NCBI RefSeq assembly: GCF_900048895.1
Contig: NZ_LT160640.1
Location: forward strand, 1,318,758-1,382,757
DNA from: Neglectibacter timonensis
Lineage (GTDB): Bacteria > Bacillota > Clostridia > Oscillospirales > Acutalibacteraceae
Direction of reading: 5' to 3'
DNA: 64,000 bases
The stretch's first letter is position 1, and every line of letters starts with the position of its first letter. A program made the position numbers and the translations under genes. Under the pieces are notes generated by a model that searched no databases, was not told the origin of the DNA, and saw only the letters and a list, made by a program, of their open reading frames with translations. Below are positions 9,181 to 18,395 of the stretch, piece after piece.

Positions 9181-10112
9181 CGGCCCATCAGCTCCCTGGC
9201 AGCCTTTGCAATTCCCTCTGCATTCAGGCCGTAATAGTCGAACACTTCCTGGGATTTTCCCGCGATTGCCGGCTCATCCGGCAGAGCCAGGTTTTTTACC
9301 CGCTTGGGACAGTACTCTGCCACCAGCTGGCTTACCATAGCCCCCATACCGCCGATCACGCTGTGTTCTTCAACCGTGACAAGGGCTTTGACTTTACGTG
9401 CAGAATTCAGCACAGCGTCCCGGTCCAGAGGCTTCACACAATACAGATCCAGCACCTGCACGGAGATTCCCTCTGCTGCCAGCAGCTTCGCCGCTTCCAC
9501 AGCGGGCTTCACCATTTCACCGCAGGCTATAATGGCAAGGTCATCACCTTCACATAGTGTCACAGCCTGATCCAGTTCAAATTTCATCGAATCCGGCGTG
9601 TAGATATCCTCCACCGGATTTCTGCCCACCCGGATGTAAGCGGGCTTATCATCCTGCAGCAAAGCTTCCATCAGGGCTCTGGTCTGATGCCTGTCGCTGG
9701 GCAGGTAGACCCGCATCCCCGGGATCGAGCCCAGCGCGGCAATATCCTGGGCGCTGTGATGGGTCATTCCCAGTGCCCCATAGCTGACGCCTCCGGAGAT
9801 GCCAATGAGCTTGACATTTGTACGGGAATAGGCCACGTCCACCTTCACCTGCTCCATGCTGCGGGTGGAGAGGAAACAGGCCGGAGAGGCTGCAAACGGC
9901 TTCTTCCCACCCCGGGCCAAGCCTGCAGCGGTGGAAACCAGGCTCTGCTCTGCAATGCCCATCTCAAAAAACTGTGTCGGGAAAGCCTCCGCAAATCCGG
10001 AAAGGGAGGCAGAGCCTCTGGAATCGCTGCAGAGAACCACAATATCCCGGTCTTCTTTCGCGTGCTCCAGCAGCACGTCGCAGATTACCTGTCTGTTCGG
10101 AATCTTATTCAC
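9177..10112 (-). CDS. Transketolase, C-terminal half (split subunit)
   Basis: Encodes 311 residues covering the pyrimidine-binding and C-terminal domains of transketolase. The conserved thiamine-diphosphate glutamate lies in FEMGIAEQSLVSTAAGLA. The C-terminal domain contains VTVEEHSVIGGMG. The N-terminal half is encoded by the adjacent upstream gene, whose stop overlaps this start by a few bases. Split transketolases of this kind are used in apulose-4-phosphate cleavage (AptA/AptB) and in other pentose salvage pathways; which one applies here is inference from the neighbouring isomerase, kinase and glycosidase. Confidence 0.9.
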   Translation of the reverse strand: MNKIPNRQVICDVLLEHAKEDRDIVVLCSDSRGSASLSGFAEAFPTQFFEMGIAEQSLVSTAAGLARGGKKPFAASPACFLSTRSMEQVKVDVAYSRTNVKLIGISGGVSYGALGMTHHSAQDIAALGSIPGMRVYLPSDRHQTRALMEALLQDDKPAYIRVGRNPVEDIYTPDSMKFELDQAVTLCEGDDLAIIACGEMVKPAVEAAKLLAAEGISVQVLDLYCVKPLDRDAVLNSARKVKALVTVEEHSVIGGMGAMVSQLVAEYCPKRVKNLALPDEPAIAGKSQEVFDYYGLNAEGIAKAARELMGR

Positions 10113-10941
10113 AGCACGCCGCCTCCTTTCGTTTCAGCTCTTCCATAGCTTTCTGATATTCCTCGTCCGTAGGCACCTTATGGTGCCATACAGCCTGGTT
10201 TTCCATAAAGGAGACGCCATAGCCCTTGGTGGTGTCCGCAATGACAACCGTCGGTTTCCCGCTGCAGGCCCTGGACTGCTCGAAAGCCTCGTCGAGAGCC
10301 TCCACATGATTGCCCTCCGCGTGGAGCACGTTCCAACCAAAGGCAGACCAGCGCGCGTCCTGGCTGTCCTGGGCCATCACCTCTTCGGTGCCCCCGGAAA
10401 TCTGCAGTCTGTTGCGGTCCACCACGGCGCACAGGTTAGAGAGCTTATAATGGCCGCCCGCCATGGCTCCTTCCCAAACGGAGCCTTCCGCCAGTTCGCC
10501 GTCCCCCATTACCACATAGACCCGGGCGCCGGAACCGTTCATGCGCTCCGCCAGGGCCAGCCCTACCGACACGGAAAGGCCGTGGCCCAGCGAGCCGGAA
10601 TTCATTTCAACACCATTGACTTTGTTGTTGGGATGGCCGATATATTTGGAGCCAAACTGAGAAAATGTCTCCAGATCCGATTCCGGAAAAAAGCCCTTGT
10701 CGCAGAGCACGCTGTACAGCGCCTCCACCGAATGCCCCTTGCTCAGGATCAAGTGGTCATGCCCGGGCTTATCAAAATTTTCCGGCGTCACATTCATCTG
10801 GCTGTTATAGAGCACATTCAGGATGTCGCACACACTGAAATCCCCGCCTATATGGCCGGTTTTTGCCCGGTAAACCATGTCGAGCGCTTTTTGACGGAGG
10901 GCAAAGGACTTTGCCCTCAACGCCTGATAGTTTTTTTCCAT
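10105..10941 (-). CDS. Transketolase, N-terminal half (split subunit)
   Basis: Encodes 278 residues: the diphosphate-binding domain. Motifs GHIGGDFSVCDIL, then the metal/ThDP motif GDGELAEGSVWE with the downstream asparagine in VDRNRL. I chose ATG 10941 because GGAAAGGA lies about ten bases before it; ATG 10965, which overlaps the isomerase stop, adds eight residues and cannot be excluded. It forms the heteromeric enzyme with the next gene. The order isomerase, transketolase N, transketolase C, kinase is a compact minus-strand operon with overlaps of 4-8 bases downstream. Confidence 0.9.
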   Translation of the reverse strand: MEKNYQALRAKSFALRQKALDMVYRAKTGHIGGDFSVCDILNVLYNSQMNVTPENFDKPGHDHLILSKGHSVEALYSVLCDKGFFPESDLETFSQFGSKYIGHPNNKVNGVEMNSGSLGHGLSVSVGLALAERMNGSGARVYVVMGDGELAEGSVWEGAMAGGHYKLSNLCAVVDRNRLQISGGTEEVMAQDSQDARWSAFGWNVLHAEGNHVEALDEAFEQSRACSGKPTVVIADTTKGYGVSFMENQAVWHHKVPTDEEYQKAMEELKRKEAACCE

Positions 10942-10961
10942 GCCAAACATTCCTTTCCGGC

Positions 10962-12368
10962 TCATTCGCCCCGGAGATAGGCCTTTACCGCTTCCTCGTT
11001 GCCGTCGTACAGGTCCGGCTTTACCTTCATATACTTACAGGCCTCATAAAGCACGGGAACCACATCTTTGTGAATGCCTACACAGTGGTGGATATAGGGC
11101 CCCTCCACCAGCTTTGCTTCCAGCCTCTTCCAATTTTCCACCTCTATCCAGAGGTAAGTGCCTTTGGTATAGGGCCCGTCAATGCCCTTTGCCTTGCCCA
11201 GGAGCAGGCTGTACTCGCCGTTGTCGCCGTCGAACCGGCAGAGGGTCACTTCTCCGTGTTTTGCCTCTGCCTCTACCGCGCCAGGATGGTCGAAAGCAAG
11301 CGGATAGCCGATGCAGGGCTTCTCCCTGGCGCAGGAAATGGGCCAGGGGCCGCAGTGCTGCAGCAGTTCGCCGTTTTCATTGTCGGGATGGCGGACGGTC
11401 CAGTCTGCAAAGAAGGAGGGGGTGTTATTCATAGCGGCAGCCTCCGCCAGCACAGCTGTCACCGCGCCGTGAATATCGGTTTCGCACACCACCGGGATTC
11501 CCTCTTCATTCATCAGGGAATTGGCCGCACAGGGCATAATGCCCAGCTCGCCTTGCAGGGCGTTCCAGCACTGAATCGCCACGGCATTGCAGCCGTACTG
11601 CTCTGCCAAACGTTTCATCGCCACCTTCAGCGCGGCCACATTCTCCAGCTCTTTCTCCTTGATTTTGACCTCCATGTTTTCCCGGCAGTAGTCCATAACC
11701 TGCCGGACTTCCGTTTTCTCTTCCTTTACCTTTTTCACCATACCGGTGAGCTCAGGCATGGGAATGGGAGAAAGCTGAATGTTAAACTTTTCCAGAAGCT
11801 CGCCCTCATTGCACATAGTGGACCAAAAATCAAAAGGCCTGGGCGCAATCTGCAGGATCCGGGTGTGCCGGAACACCCGCACCACGTTGCACACTGCCAG
11901 AAAGTCCCTGATGCCCCGTTCAAATTCGGGATCTGTCAGGCGGCAGTTGGTCATGTATGTAAAGGGTACCTGAAAACGCCGCAGCACCTTGCCTGTGGCG
12001 AACAGGCCGCACTGGCTGTCCCGCAGGCGCACGCCGTTTTCATCGGGCCGCTCATCCCTGGGGCCCCAGAGCAGCACCGGAAGCTTCAGCTCCCGGGCCA
12101 GCCTTGCCACCACATACTCCGTTCCGAAATTACAGTGGGGCACGAACAGGCCGTCCACGCCGGCCTCCCGAAATTTTTTCAGAATGGGCGCCACATCCCT
12201 ATCGTCATACAGGAGGCCCTCCGGGTTGATGTCGTCGATGTCCACGAACTCCACACCCAGCTCCTGAAGCCGGTCCCGGGTGAGTCCGCGGTACTTAATG
12301 GCGTCCGGCGCACTAAAAATACTCCGGCGCGTGGGCGCGTAGCCCAGTTTGATGGTCGCTTTTGCCAT
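10962..12368 (-). CDS. L-fucose/L-arabinose isomerase-fold protein
   Basis: Encodes 468 residues. The N-terminal Rossmann-like domain contains FVPHCNFGTEYVVARLAREL and LWGPRDERPD; the middle has the metal-site region QCWNALQGELG and NEEGIPVVCETDIHGAVT; the C-terminal beta domain carries HHCVGIHKDVVP. These features fit the FucI/AraA superfamily, which interconverts aldoses and ketoses with a divalent metal (Glu, Asp, His ligands). The exact sugar is unknown. It is the first enzyme gene after the LacI regulator, so it probably performs the first step on the imported or released sugar. Confidence 0.8.
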   Translation of the reverse strand: MAKATIKLGYAPTRRSIFSAPDAIKYRGLTRDRLQELGVEFVDIDDINPEGLLYDDRDVAPILKKFREAGVDGLFVPHCNFGTEYVVARLARELKLPVLLWGPRDERPDENGVRLRDSQCGLFATGKVLRRFQVPFTYMTNCRLTDPEFERGIRDFLAVCNVVRVFRHTRILQIAPRPFDFWSTMCNEGELLEKFNIQLSPIPMPELTGMVKKVKEEKTEVRQVMDYCRENMEVKIKEKELENVAALKVAMKRLAEQYGCNAVAIQCWNALQGELGIMPCAANSLMNEEGIPVVCETDIHGAVTAVLAEAAAMNNTPSFFADWTVRHPDNENGELLQHCGPWPISCAREKPCIGYPLAFDHPGAVEAEAKHGEVTLCRFDGDNGEYSLLLGKAKGIDGPYTKGTYLWIEVENWKRLEAKLVEGPYIHHCVGIHKDVVPVLYEACKYMKVKPDLYDGNEEAVKAYLRGE

Positions 12369-12387
12369 ATTCCTCTATCCTTTCTAT

Positions 12388-13392
12388 TCAGGCGTTAAGA
12401 TCCCGCACGCTGTCCCGCTCTACAAAGGTGTTGCACACCTGTACCTTCGTCTTTACGCCTGTATTGTTCTTCATAATTTCAATCAGCCTGCGCACGGCGG
12501 TTCTTCCCATCTCCTGCTTGTGCACACGGATGGTGGTGAGCGCCGGATAGGAAATCATCCCGAAGGGAAGGTCGTCAAAACCGATTACCGATACGTCTCC
12601 GGGCACCTTGTAGCCGCATTCCTGCAGGGCGCGCATGGCGCCCAGGGCAATGATGTCGTTATCGGCAAAAAAGGCGGTGGGAAGCTCCGGCTGCTGCCGG
12701 AGCAGGTTCTTCATATCCTCATAAGCGCCCTCCATTGTGGGAGTGAGGGAAAAAGTATACTTTTGTTCTACCGGAAGTCCAGCGCCCGACAAGGCGCGCT
12801 GATACCCCATATCCCGGTAAAAAAAGTTCTTGATCCGGATATTCCCGCGCAGGTAGCCGATTCTCTTATGTCCCTTATTGATCAGATATTTCACAGCATT
12901 GCACACAGAATCCGTATTGCTGATCAATACGGCGTCAAAGGTCATCTCTTCAAACCAGCTGTCCAGCACCACGATGGGGGCCAGGGCATTTTCAAAGGGT
13001 TTCATATCCTCTTCCTGCATTTCAGTTGCCAGCAGCAGAATCGCGCAGTTCGGGTCGGAAAGGAGCTGATCCCGCACCGCTTCAAAATTAGGATCCTTTT
13101 GGTTCAGATTGCAGATTGTGGTCTCATAGCCCGCGCTCCTGCTCTCCGCCTCAACGCCTTCGATCAGAGCGGAAAAGAACGGCGTATCGGAAACAACCAC
13201 GCCCTGCTTTTTGTAGATGACAAGCTTGATGTTGTCGATCTTCAGTTCCGGAAGATACCCATGCTCCCTGGCCACTGCCAAAATCCGTTCCGCCGTCTCC
13301 TTGTTGACCCCGCGCTTGTTGTTTAGCGCGTTGGAAACCGTCGCCTGGGAAAAACCGGTCAATTCACTGATTGTTTTGATATTGATCTTCAT
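12388..13392 (-). CDS. LacI-family transcriptional regulator
   Basis: Encodes 334 residues. The helix-turn-helix is at residues 1-25 (ISELTGFSQATVSNALNNK) followed by the hinge helix segment and a periplasmic-binding-like sugar domain (FFADNDIIALGAMRALQECG, VIGFDDLPFG). It heads the isomerase/transketolase/kinase/glycosidase operon, 19 bases before the isomerase gene, so it most likely controls that operon in response to a sugar. A candidate operator lies upstream at 13476-13493. Confidence 0.92.
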   Translation of the reverse strand: MKINIKTISELTGFSQATVSNALNNKRGVNKETAERILAVAREHGYLPELKIDNIKLVIYKKQGVVVSDTPFFSALIEGVEAESRSAGYETTICNLNQKDPNFEAVRDQLLSDPNCAILLLATEMQEEDMKPFENALAPIVVLDSWFEEMTFDAVLISNTDSVCNAVKYLINKGHKRIGYLRGNIRIKNFFYRDMGYQRALSGAGLPVEQKYTFSLTPTMEGAYEDMKNLLRQQPELPTAFFADNDIIALGAMRALQECGYKVPGDVSVIGFDDLPFGMISYPALTTIRVHKQEMGRTAVRRLIEIMKNNTGVKTKVQVCNTFVERDSVRDLNA

Positions 13393-13475
13393 AGGTAAGC
13401 CCGCCCTCTTTGTTTCTGTTTTTCTGCAGTAACTTTTTCTTATAAGGATACTATACCACCCGAGATTAAAAATTG

Positions 13476-13493
13476 CTACTAAATTTTCAGTAG
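13476..13493. promoter_or_regulatory. Candidate operator upstream of the lacI-headed operon
   Basis: An imperfect palindrome CTACTAAATTTTCAGTAG lies about 85 bases before the LacI start. It lacks the central CG usual for LacI-type operators, so the assignment is tentative. Confidence 0.35.
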
Positions 13494-13508
13494 AATATTT
13501 AGATGCTC

Positions 13509-13548
13509 AAAAAAATTCTCTGCAGGCTGGCCCCGCTCCTGCAGAGAA
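13509..13548 (-). terminator. Rho-independent terminator of the first transporter operon
   Basis: An 11-bp perfect stem (13516-13526 with 13538-13548) is followed on the minus strand by seven T. It lies 45 bases after the alpha/beta hydrolase stop, so the transporter operon ends here and the LacI gene starts a new unit. Confidence 0.9.
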
Positions 13549-13592
13549 ACGATGAATCGCAGCAAATATTCCGCAGGCCGCGCTTTTCCAGC

Positions 13593-15053
13593 TCATTTCA
13601 GGCCGCGCTTTGCGGCCAGTTCCACTGTCAACTCAATCATCTCTTCCCTGTCCTCAGGAAGGAGGAAGCCCAGGGCGATCATTTCATCTGCTTTTCCAGA
13701 TACCAGTTTCCGGTAATGCTCCAACGTGCCGTAAAGCGCCTGAAGCTTTTGCGGGGAGAAGGGAATCACCTGGCCGAACATGGCCTGATATTTTCCATTG
13801 GCCATTTTACTGCTGCTGGAATAGACGCCAACCGGATAATCTGCGCCCGGCGTGCGGATCCCGCCCACAGCGTTCCCGAAGGAATCCGGCTTGTTGCGCA
13901 CCCATGCGCCGAAGGGATCCGCTTCCTCCGGGGAAGTGAACTCTGTTTCGATTTTTGGCGCGTGCGGCGCCGGCATTCCCTCCCGCACCCAGAGATAAAG
14001 GTTCCGCCAGGCAGCGTTAAACACCAGCTCATAGGGATTGTCCAGCGGCTCTCCCTCCACGCCGTCATAGGTCAGTTCCATGCCGATACGCCGGCAATCC
14101 TCCCTGCCCTTCCCTTCGTAGTAATCCAGCAGGTTATATTTGGAATCGTGGCTGGAAGCAGGGATCTGGTAGGTGCGGAATTTATAGTCAGGCCTGTCAT
14201 AATCGTCCGACCAGCGCACCATCCTGTTCTCGCTTTCCGTGTTGATATTGATATAAGGTTCCCTGGCCCCCATCACGCTGCCCTTGGGAATACCGTTTGA
14301 GGCCATCATGGGCGTTCTGGGCTCGTAAGCATTCATGGGCGCCATATCAGCCCCGCATCCTGCGGCCAGATAGCCGTCAAAAACAGGGCCGCCCACCCTG
14401 TTTTCCGGCAGGTAGGCAAAGGAATTGACATACCTGCACAGATAGCTGCCGGACTGGGACCAGCCGGTGAGATAGAGATATTTTTTGCCGTACTCCCGCA
14501 GCGGATTGGCGTCCTCTTCAGAACGCAGAAGTTTTGCAAGGTCTGTCAGCATATCCCAGAACAGGCCCGATTCAAACTGGGGCAGGAAGCCGAACTGATC
14601 CAGCTTTTCAGGAGCCTTGCGTTCCGGCATGGGATTTGCCCAATTGATGGGGGCATAGCGTTCCGGGTCAAACCGCTTCAGAGCATCCACCACATGGCCC
14701 TTGCTGGTAATTCCCACATAGATATCGCCGCTGCGGGTGAAGAATTTCCAGCTGTCCACCCACATACGGTCAATGTCCATCATGGCGGAGGCGTTCAGCA
14801 CTTCTACCACCACATTGCCGCTGAACTTCGCGGGAGTTTCCGGCCTGCGGACCAGCACCCTGGTAGTGTAGGGCGCATCCGAACAAATGACCTCGGGCCT
14901 GTAATGTTCCCCTTCCCGATAGACATTGGCTGTACCGGACATAAAAAACTCGTCCTCCACATAGCCAAATTCCGAAAGTCTACAATGGAAATCAGCCGTT
15001 TCAAACGGATAGGACTGTTCTGTCACGGGTATTAGTTTCATTTCCTTGAGCAT
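13593..15053 (-). CDS. Alpha/beta hydrolase domain protein (Abhydrolase_10-like)
   Basis: Encodes 486 residues. The nucleophile elbow is GWSQSG within LTGWSQSGSYLCRYVNS, and the N-terminal region VEVLNASAMMDIDRMWVDSWKFF fits the alpha/beta-hydrolase domain family PF20091. Members often remove ester groups from polysaccharides, but most are uncharacterised. I chose ATG 15053, which follows GGAG by seven bases, not the in-frame ATG at 15080. No signal peptide, so it works in the cytoplasm on imported material. It is the last gene of the binding-protein/permease operon and may deacylate an imported glycan or sugar ester. Confidence 0.75.
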   Translation of the reverse strand: MLKEMKLIPVTEQSYPFETADFHCRLSEFGYVEDEFFMSGTANVYREGEHYRPEVICSDAPYTTRVLVRRPETPAKFSGNVVVEVLNASAMMDIDRMWVDSWKFFTRSGDIYVGITSKGHVVDALKRFDPERYAPINWANPMPERKAPEKLDQFGFLPQFESGLFWDMLTDLAKLLRSEEDANPLREYGKKYLYLTGWSQSGSYLCRYVNSFAYLPENRVGGPVFDGYLAAGCGADMAPMNAYEPRTPMMASNGIPKGSVMGAREPYININTESENRMVRWSDDYDRPDYKFRTYQIPASSHDSKYNLLDYYEGKGREDCRRIGMELTYDGVEGEPLDNPYELVFNAAWRNLYLWVREGMPAPHAPKIETEFTSPEEADPFGAWVRNKPDSFGNAVGGIRTPGADYPVGVYSSSSKMANGKYQAMFGQVIPFSPQKLQALYGTLEHYRKLVSGKADEMIALGFLLPEDREEMIELTVELAAKRGLK

Positions 15054-15089
15054 ATTTATAACTCCTTCCCATTGCCGCACGGGCTTTTC

Positions 15090-16013
15090 TCAGTATTTCC
15101 CTCCAAAGTTGAGGGCCAGCTTCGCATAGAAATCCTCCATGGTCAGCCGGGAATCCAATGTATGGTACACCCTGATTTCACGGTTATCCTGACCGTGGAT
15201 ATACTTCATATCCGGTGCAAACCGCGGAGCAGGATGAGGGTCCCAATTCATTCGCTCGCTCTCCTCCAGCAGCACAGTGACAGTTCCCTGGTCTCCCAGC
15301 CCCCAGCTCTCTCCATGGGGCCAGTGCTGTACCTGCGCGCATTTCCTGTTGAACTCCACCATCTGGGTAAACAGATAATTGCCGATTTCACCGCAGGGCT
15401 GTACCCGGTACTGCAGCTCAGCCAAGGATACGGCGGCCTGCTTATAGACGTTGATGGGGATCTGCCACAGAGGAATCTCAGAGGAAAACACCACGTTGGC
15501 GGCGTGGATGTCCTGCAATAGATTAAACTCAAAACCGCCCTCCGGCCACTTTCCGCCGCCAATCCAGATGGCGGTCATACGCTCCGCAATCCGGGGCTCC
15601 TTGAGGTAAGCGGACGCCAGGTCGGTGAGACAGCCCTGGAACACCACATACAGGGGCAGCGGATCTTCCCGCATCGCCTCTGCAATGATGGCGTCCGCAC
15701 CCTCTGAAGGCACAGCCGTCCTCTCATCCGGCAGCGGTCCCCGGGCGCCCCTCCATACGGGATATTCTCCGGAAAGGCCCATCAGGCCCATCACCTTCAG
15801 AATCTCCTCATAGCTTGCGTCCACCGTGTTTCCAGGCCCGTACTCCTGGGGGTTCTTTTCAAAATGCCCGGCAACGATCCCCCGCACCTTGAATTTCGGC
15901 GTCATCAGGTGGTGTGCCAAAGCAAACTGGTCGTCAGCTTCATTTTTGCAGTCTGTGTGAATCAGCAGCCGGACTTTTTTATTCTCCGGCACTTCAAATG
16001 CATATTGGAACAT
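15090..16013 (-). CDS. Nucleoside hydrolase-like protein
   Basis: Encodes 307 residues; AGGAGG lies before ATG 16013. The N-terminal motif HTDCKNEADDQFALAHHL (Asp21, Asp27, Asp28) resembles the calcium-binding DxDxxxDD site of inosine-uridine nucleoside hydrolases and the related DUF1593 proteins. The later segment GIVAGHFEKNPQEYGPG is also family-like. Nucleoside hydrolases break N-glycosidic bonds; this relative, placed between sugar permeases and an alpha/beta hydrolase, may act on another glycosidic bond. Substrate unknown. Confidence 0.75.
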   Translation of the reverse strand: MFQYAFEVPENKKVRLLIHTDCKNEADDQFALAHHLMTPKFKVRGIVAGHFEKNPQEYGPGNTVDASYEEILKVMGLMGLSGEYPVWRGARGPLPDERTAVPSEGADAIIAEAMREDPLPLYVVFQGCLTDLASAYLKEPRIAERMTAIWIGGGKWPEGGFEFNLLQDIHAANVVFSSEIPLWQIPINVYKQAAVSLAELQYRVQPCGEIGNYLFTQMVEFNRKCAQVQHWPHGESWGLGDQGTVTVLLEESERMNWDPHPAPRFAPDMKYIHGQDNREIRVYHTLDSRLTMEDFYAKLALNFGGKY

Positions 16014-16092
16014 AGGTCCTCCTTTTCCGGGCCGCCGGAAGCTTTTTTCCCAATTCCGGCGGCAAGACCGGGGATTTAATTGTCCTGTTTTC

Positions 16093-16989
16093 TTATCCCT
16101 TAACCGCGCCCAGTGCAATGCCCTTGGAATAGTACTTCTGGAGGAAGGGAAAAACGAGGATGATGGGAAGAATGGCGACAAAGGCGATAGCCATCTGCAC
16201 GCCGGTGCTGGGCACCTTGGATATCTCGGCCGCCAAGTCCGACGAGACGTTGCCACTGTTCTGCGACAGATATTGTAAGTCTGAGACCATCCTGTTCAGC
16301 AGGTTCTGTATCGTGAACAGTTCCGTTTTCTTATTGATATAATACAGACCGTTTGTCCAATCGTTCCAATATGCCAACCCGGAGAAGGTCCCGATGGTCA
16401 CCAGGATCGGTTTGCCCAGGGGCAGCACAATCTTTGTGAAGATCCTCACCTGGCTGGCTCCGTCTATCTGCGCCGCCTCAAACAGCGTATCCGGGATGCT
16501 GGTGGAAAAATAGGTCCGGATCAAGAGGATGTTCATCGCCCCCATCAGCAGGTTCGGCAGCAGCAGGCCCCAGATTGTATCCTTCACTCCGACGTAGTTG
16601 GACCACAGGATGTAGGAGGGCACCAACCCGCCGTTAAAAAGCATGGTGAAGAAGACAAAGAAGGTAATCACCCTGCGTCCCGGCAGGTTTTTCAGCGACA
16701 GCGGGTAAGAGAACAGCGCAGACAGCGCCACGTTCACCACCGTGCCGATCACGGTCACAAGAATCGTCATGCCATAGGCCCTGAAGATTTTTTCTCCGGA
16801 CCGGAAGATGTACTCATAGGCCCCCAGGCTGAACTTCTCAGGAAAGAACGAATAGCCATTTTTCAGCAGCGTGCTCTCATCCGTAATGGAGGACAGGAAC
16901 AGCAGCAGGAAGGGCAGTACTACCATTACCGCTACAAGCATCATCACCACGTTCGCGGTGATTTGATACCCTGAATTCTTTTTTTTCAT
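16093..16989 (-). CDS. Carbohydrate ABC transporter permease (MalG/LplC type)
   Basis: Encodes 298 residues with six predicted membrane helices. The EAA loop that contacts the ATPase is EAAQIDGASQVRIFTKIVLP. The C-terminus GIALGAVKG is typical of LplC/YtcP permeases. The gene starts 15 bases after the partner permease. No ATPase gene is present in the locus, which is normal for this subfamily: a shared MsmK-like ATPase elsewhere usually serves it. Confidence 0.93.
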   Translation of the reverse strand: MKKKNSGYQITANVVMMLVAVMVVLPFLLLFLSSITDESTLLKNGYSFFPEKFSLGAYEYIFRSGEKIFRAYGMTILVTVIGTVVNVALSALFSYPLSLKNLPGRRVITFFVFFTMLFNGGLVPSYILWSNYVGVKDTIWGLLLPNLLMGAMNILLIRTYFSTSIPDTLFEAAQIDGASQVRIFTKIVLPLGKPILVTIGTFSGLAYWNDWTNGLYYINKKTELFTIQNLLNRMVSDLQYLSQNSGNVSSDLAAEISKVPSTGVQMAIAFVAILPIILVFPFLQKYYSKGIALGAVKG

Positions 16990-17004
16990 CTCTACTCCCC
17001 CCGC

Positions 17005-17952
17005 TCAGAACAACGCGTTCTCTTTGCTGACCTTGCGTACCACCAGGTTTGACAGCAGCACCAGCACAAAGCCTACCACGGACTGATACACGCCTGCCGC
17101 CGATGACATCCCGATGTTCCCCTGCTTCATCAGGCCGCGGTACACATAGGTATCGATCACGTTGGTCGTCGAATATAGCATACCGCTGTCTCTCGGCACC
17201 TGATAAAACAGTCCGAAATCCGAGTAGAAGATCTTGCCGATGCTCAGCAGCGTCAGCGTAATAATCGATGGCAGGATGCAGGGCAGCGTGATATGCCAGA
17301 TCTGCTTGAGCTTCCCGGCCCCATCCAGTTCCGCCGCCTCATAGTAGGTGGGGTCGATTCCGTTAATAGCCGAGATGTAGATCAGGCAGCCGTATCCGAT
17401 GCCTTTCCACGTGTTCACAAAGATCAGGATGGCCGGCCAGTATTTCGGCTCGTTGTACCAGAAGATGGGATCTTTCCCCAGCAGGGGCAGAATCGTCTTA
17501 TTCACAATGCCGCTCTGCATGCTGAAAAACGCATATACGATGTATCCCACAATGACCATGGACATGAGGAATGGGAACAGGATTGCGCTCTGGTACAGCT
17601 TCTTCAGGCGCTTGTTGAGAATATCGCAGATGAAGATTGCGAACAGAATTCCCAGGGTGGTGTTCAAAAAGATGAACGCCACATTGTACAAAATAGTATT
17701 CCTTGTGATGACAGCCGCGTCATCGGACGCAAATAGGAATTCGAAGTTCTTCAGCCCGATCCAGTCGCTGGCGAAAATCCCCTTGGAGAAATCCACCTTT
17801 TTGAACGCGATGATCATTCCGAACATTGGGATATAGTTGTTTACGATCAGATAGATCGCCCCCGGCAGCATCATCAGGTACAGCGGAAGCCATTTCTTGA
17901 CCTTCTCGCTCCGGCTTCCCCTCTTCACCGCCGCTCTCGCTTTCTTTTCCAT
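17005..17952 (-). CDS. Carbohydrate ABC transporter permease (LplB type)
   Basis: Encodes 315 residues with a basic N-terminus and six predicted helices. The EAA loop is EAAELDGAGKLKQIWHITLP. LplB-type motif WIGLKNFEFLF near residue 80. It pairs with the permease at 16093-16989 and the binding lipoprotein at 18396-19967, from which it is separated by 443 bases containing hairpins. Confidence 0.93.
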   Translation of the reverse strand: MEKKARAAVKRGSRSEKVKKWLPLYLMMLPGAIYLIVNNYIPMFGMIIAFKKVDFSKGIFASDWIGLKNFEFLFASDDAAVITRNTILYNVAFIFLNTTLGILFAIFICDILNKRLKKLYQSAILFPFLMSMVIVGYIVYAFFSMQSGIVNKTILPLLGKDPIFWYNEPKYWPAILIFVNTWKGIGYGCLIYISAINGIDPTYYEAAELDGAGKLKQIWHITLPCILPSIITLTLLSIGKIFYSDFGLFYQVPRDSGMLYSTTNVIDTYVYRGLMKQGNIGMSSAAGVYQSVVGFVLVLLSNLVVRKVSKENALF

Positions 17953-18395
17953 TTCACACCTCTCAGTGATACATAACAGCTTTGATTTTTAAAACCGGAT
18001 AGGACTGCGGCATCCGTCCCAGCCGCATCCTTTTGTTTCGTGATAAAGAAAGGGGAGCCTCCGTTTGCCACGCAAGTAGAGACACCCCCGTTTCATAGAA
18101 TAACCGCCGAACCCGTCGCACCGGCAGCCCAGCGCACAGCCTTCCGGATATATTTTAGAACCCTGCTGCGTCAAAAACATCCTAAACACGGAAGATTTTC
18201 GCCTGTTTTTCCAGAATGCTTCAAAACTCGCCCGTCAAAGGGCAATGTTTGTCGCTCTGCGCCCTGAAAGCATCAGCGCTTACATAAAATCCTGATTTGG
18301 GAAGAGAACTCCCTTTTCATTTCCATCAAATAGGACATCTTCAATCAAGTTTCTGAAGAGAAACTTGATTGAATTTTCGGAACCCGAAAATCAGT
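17953..18395. other. Long gap between binding-protein and permease genes with tandem hairpins
   Basis: No gene seen. Directly after the binding-protein stop come two hairpins: ATTTTCGG/CCGAAAAT (18373-18391) and a 14-bp perfect stem (18341-18354 with 18359-18372, four-base loop). Neither is followed by a strong minus-strand T tract, so they probably protect the upstream mRNA or attenuate read-through, giving more binding protein than permease. The rest (17953-18340) shows no clear promoter or open frame with a ribosome site. Confidence 0.6.
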
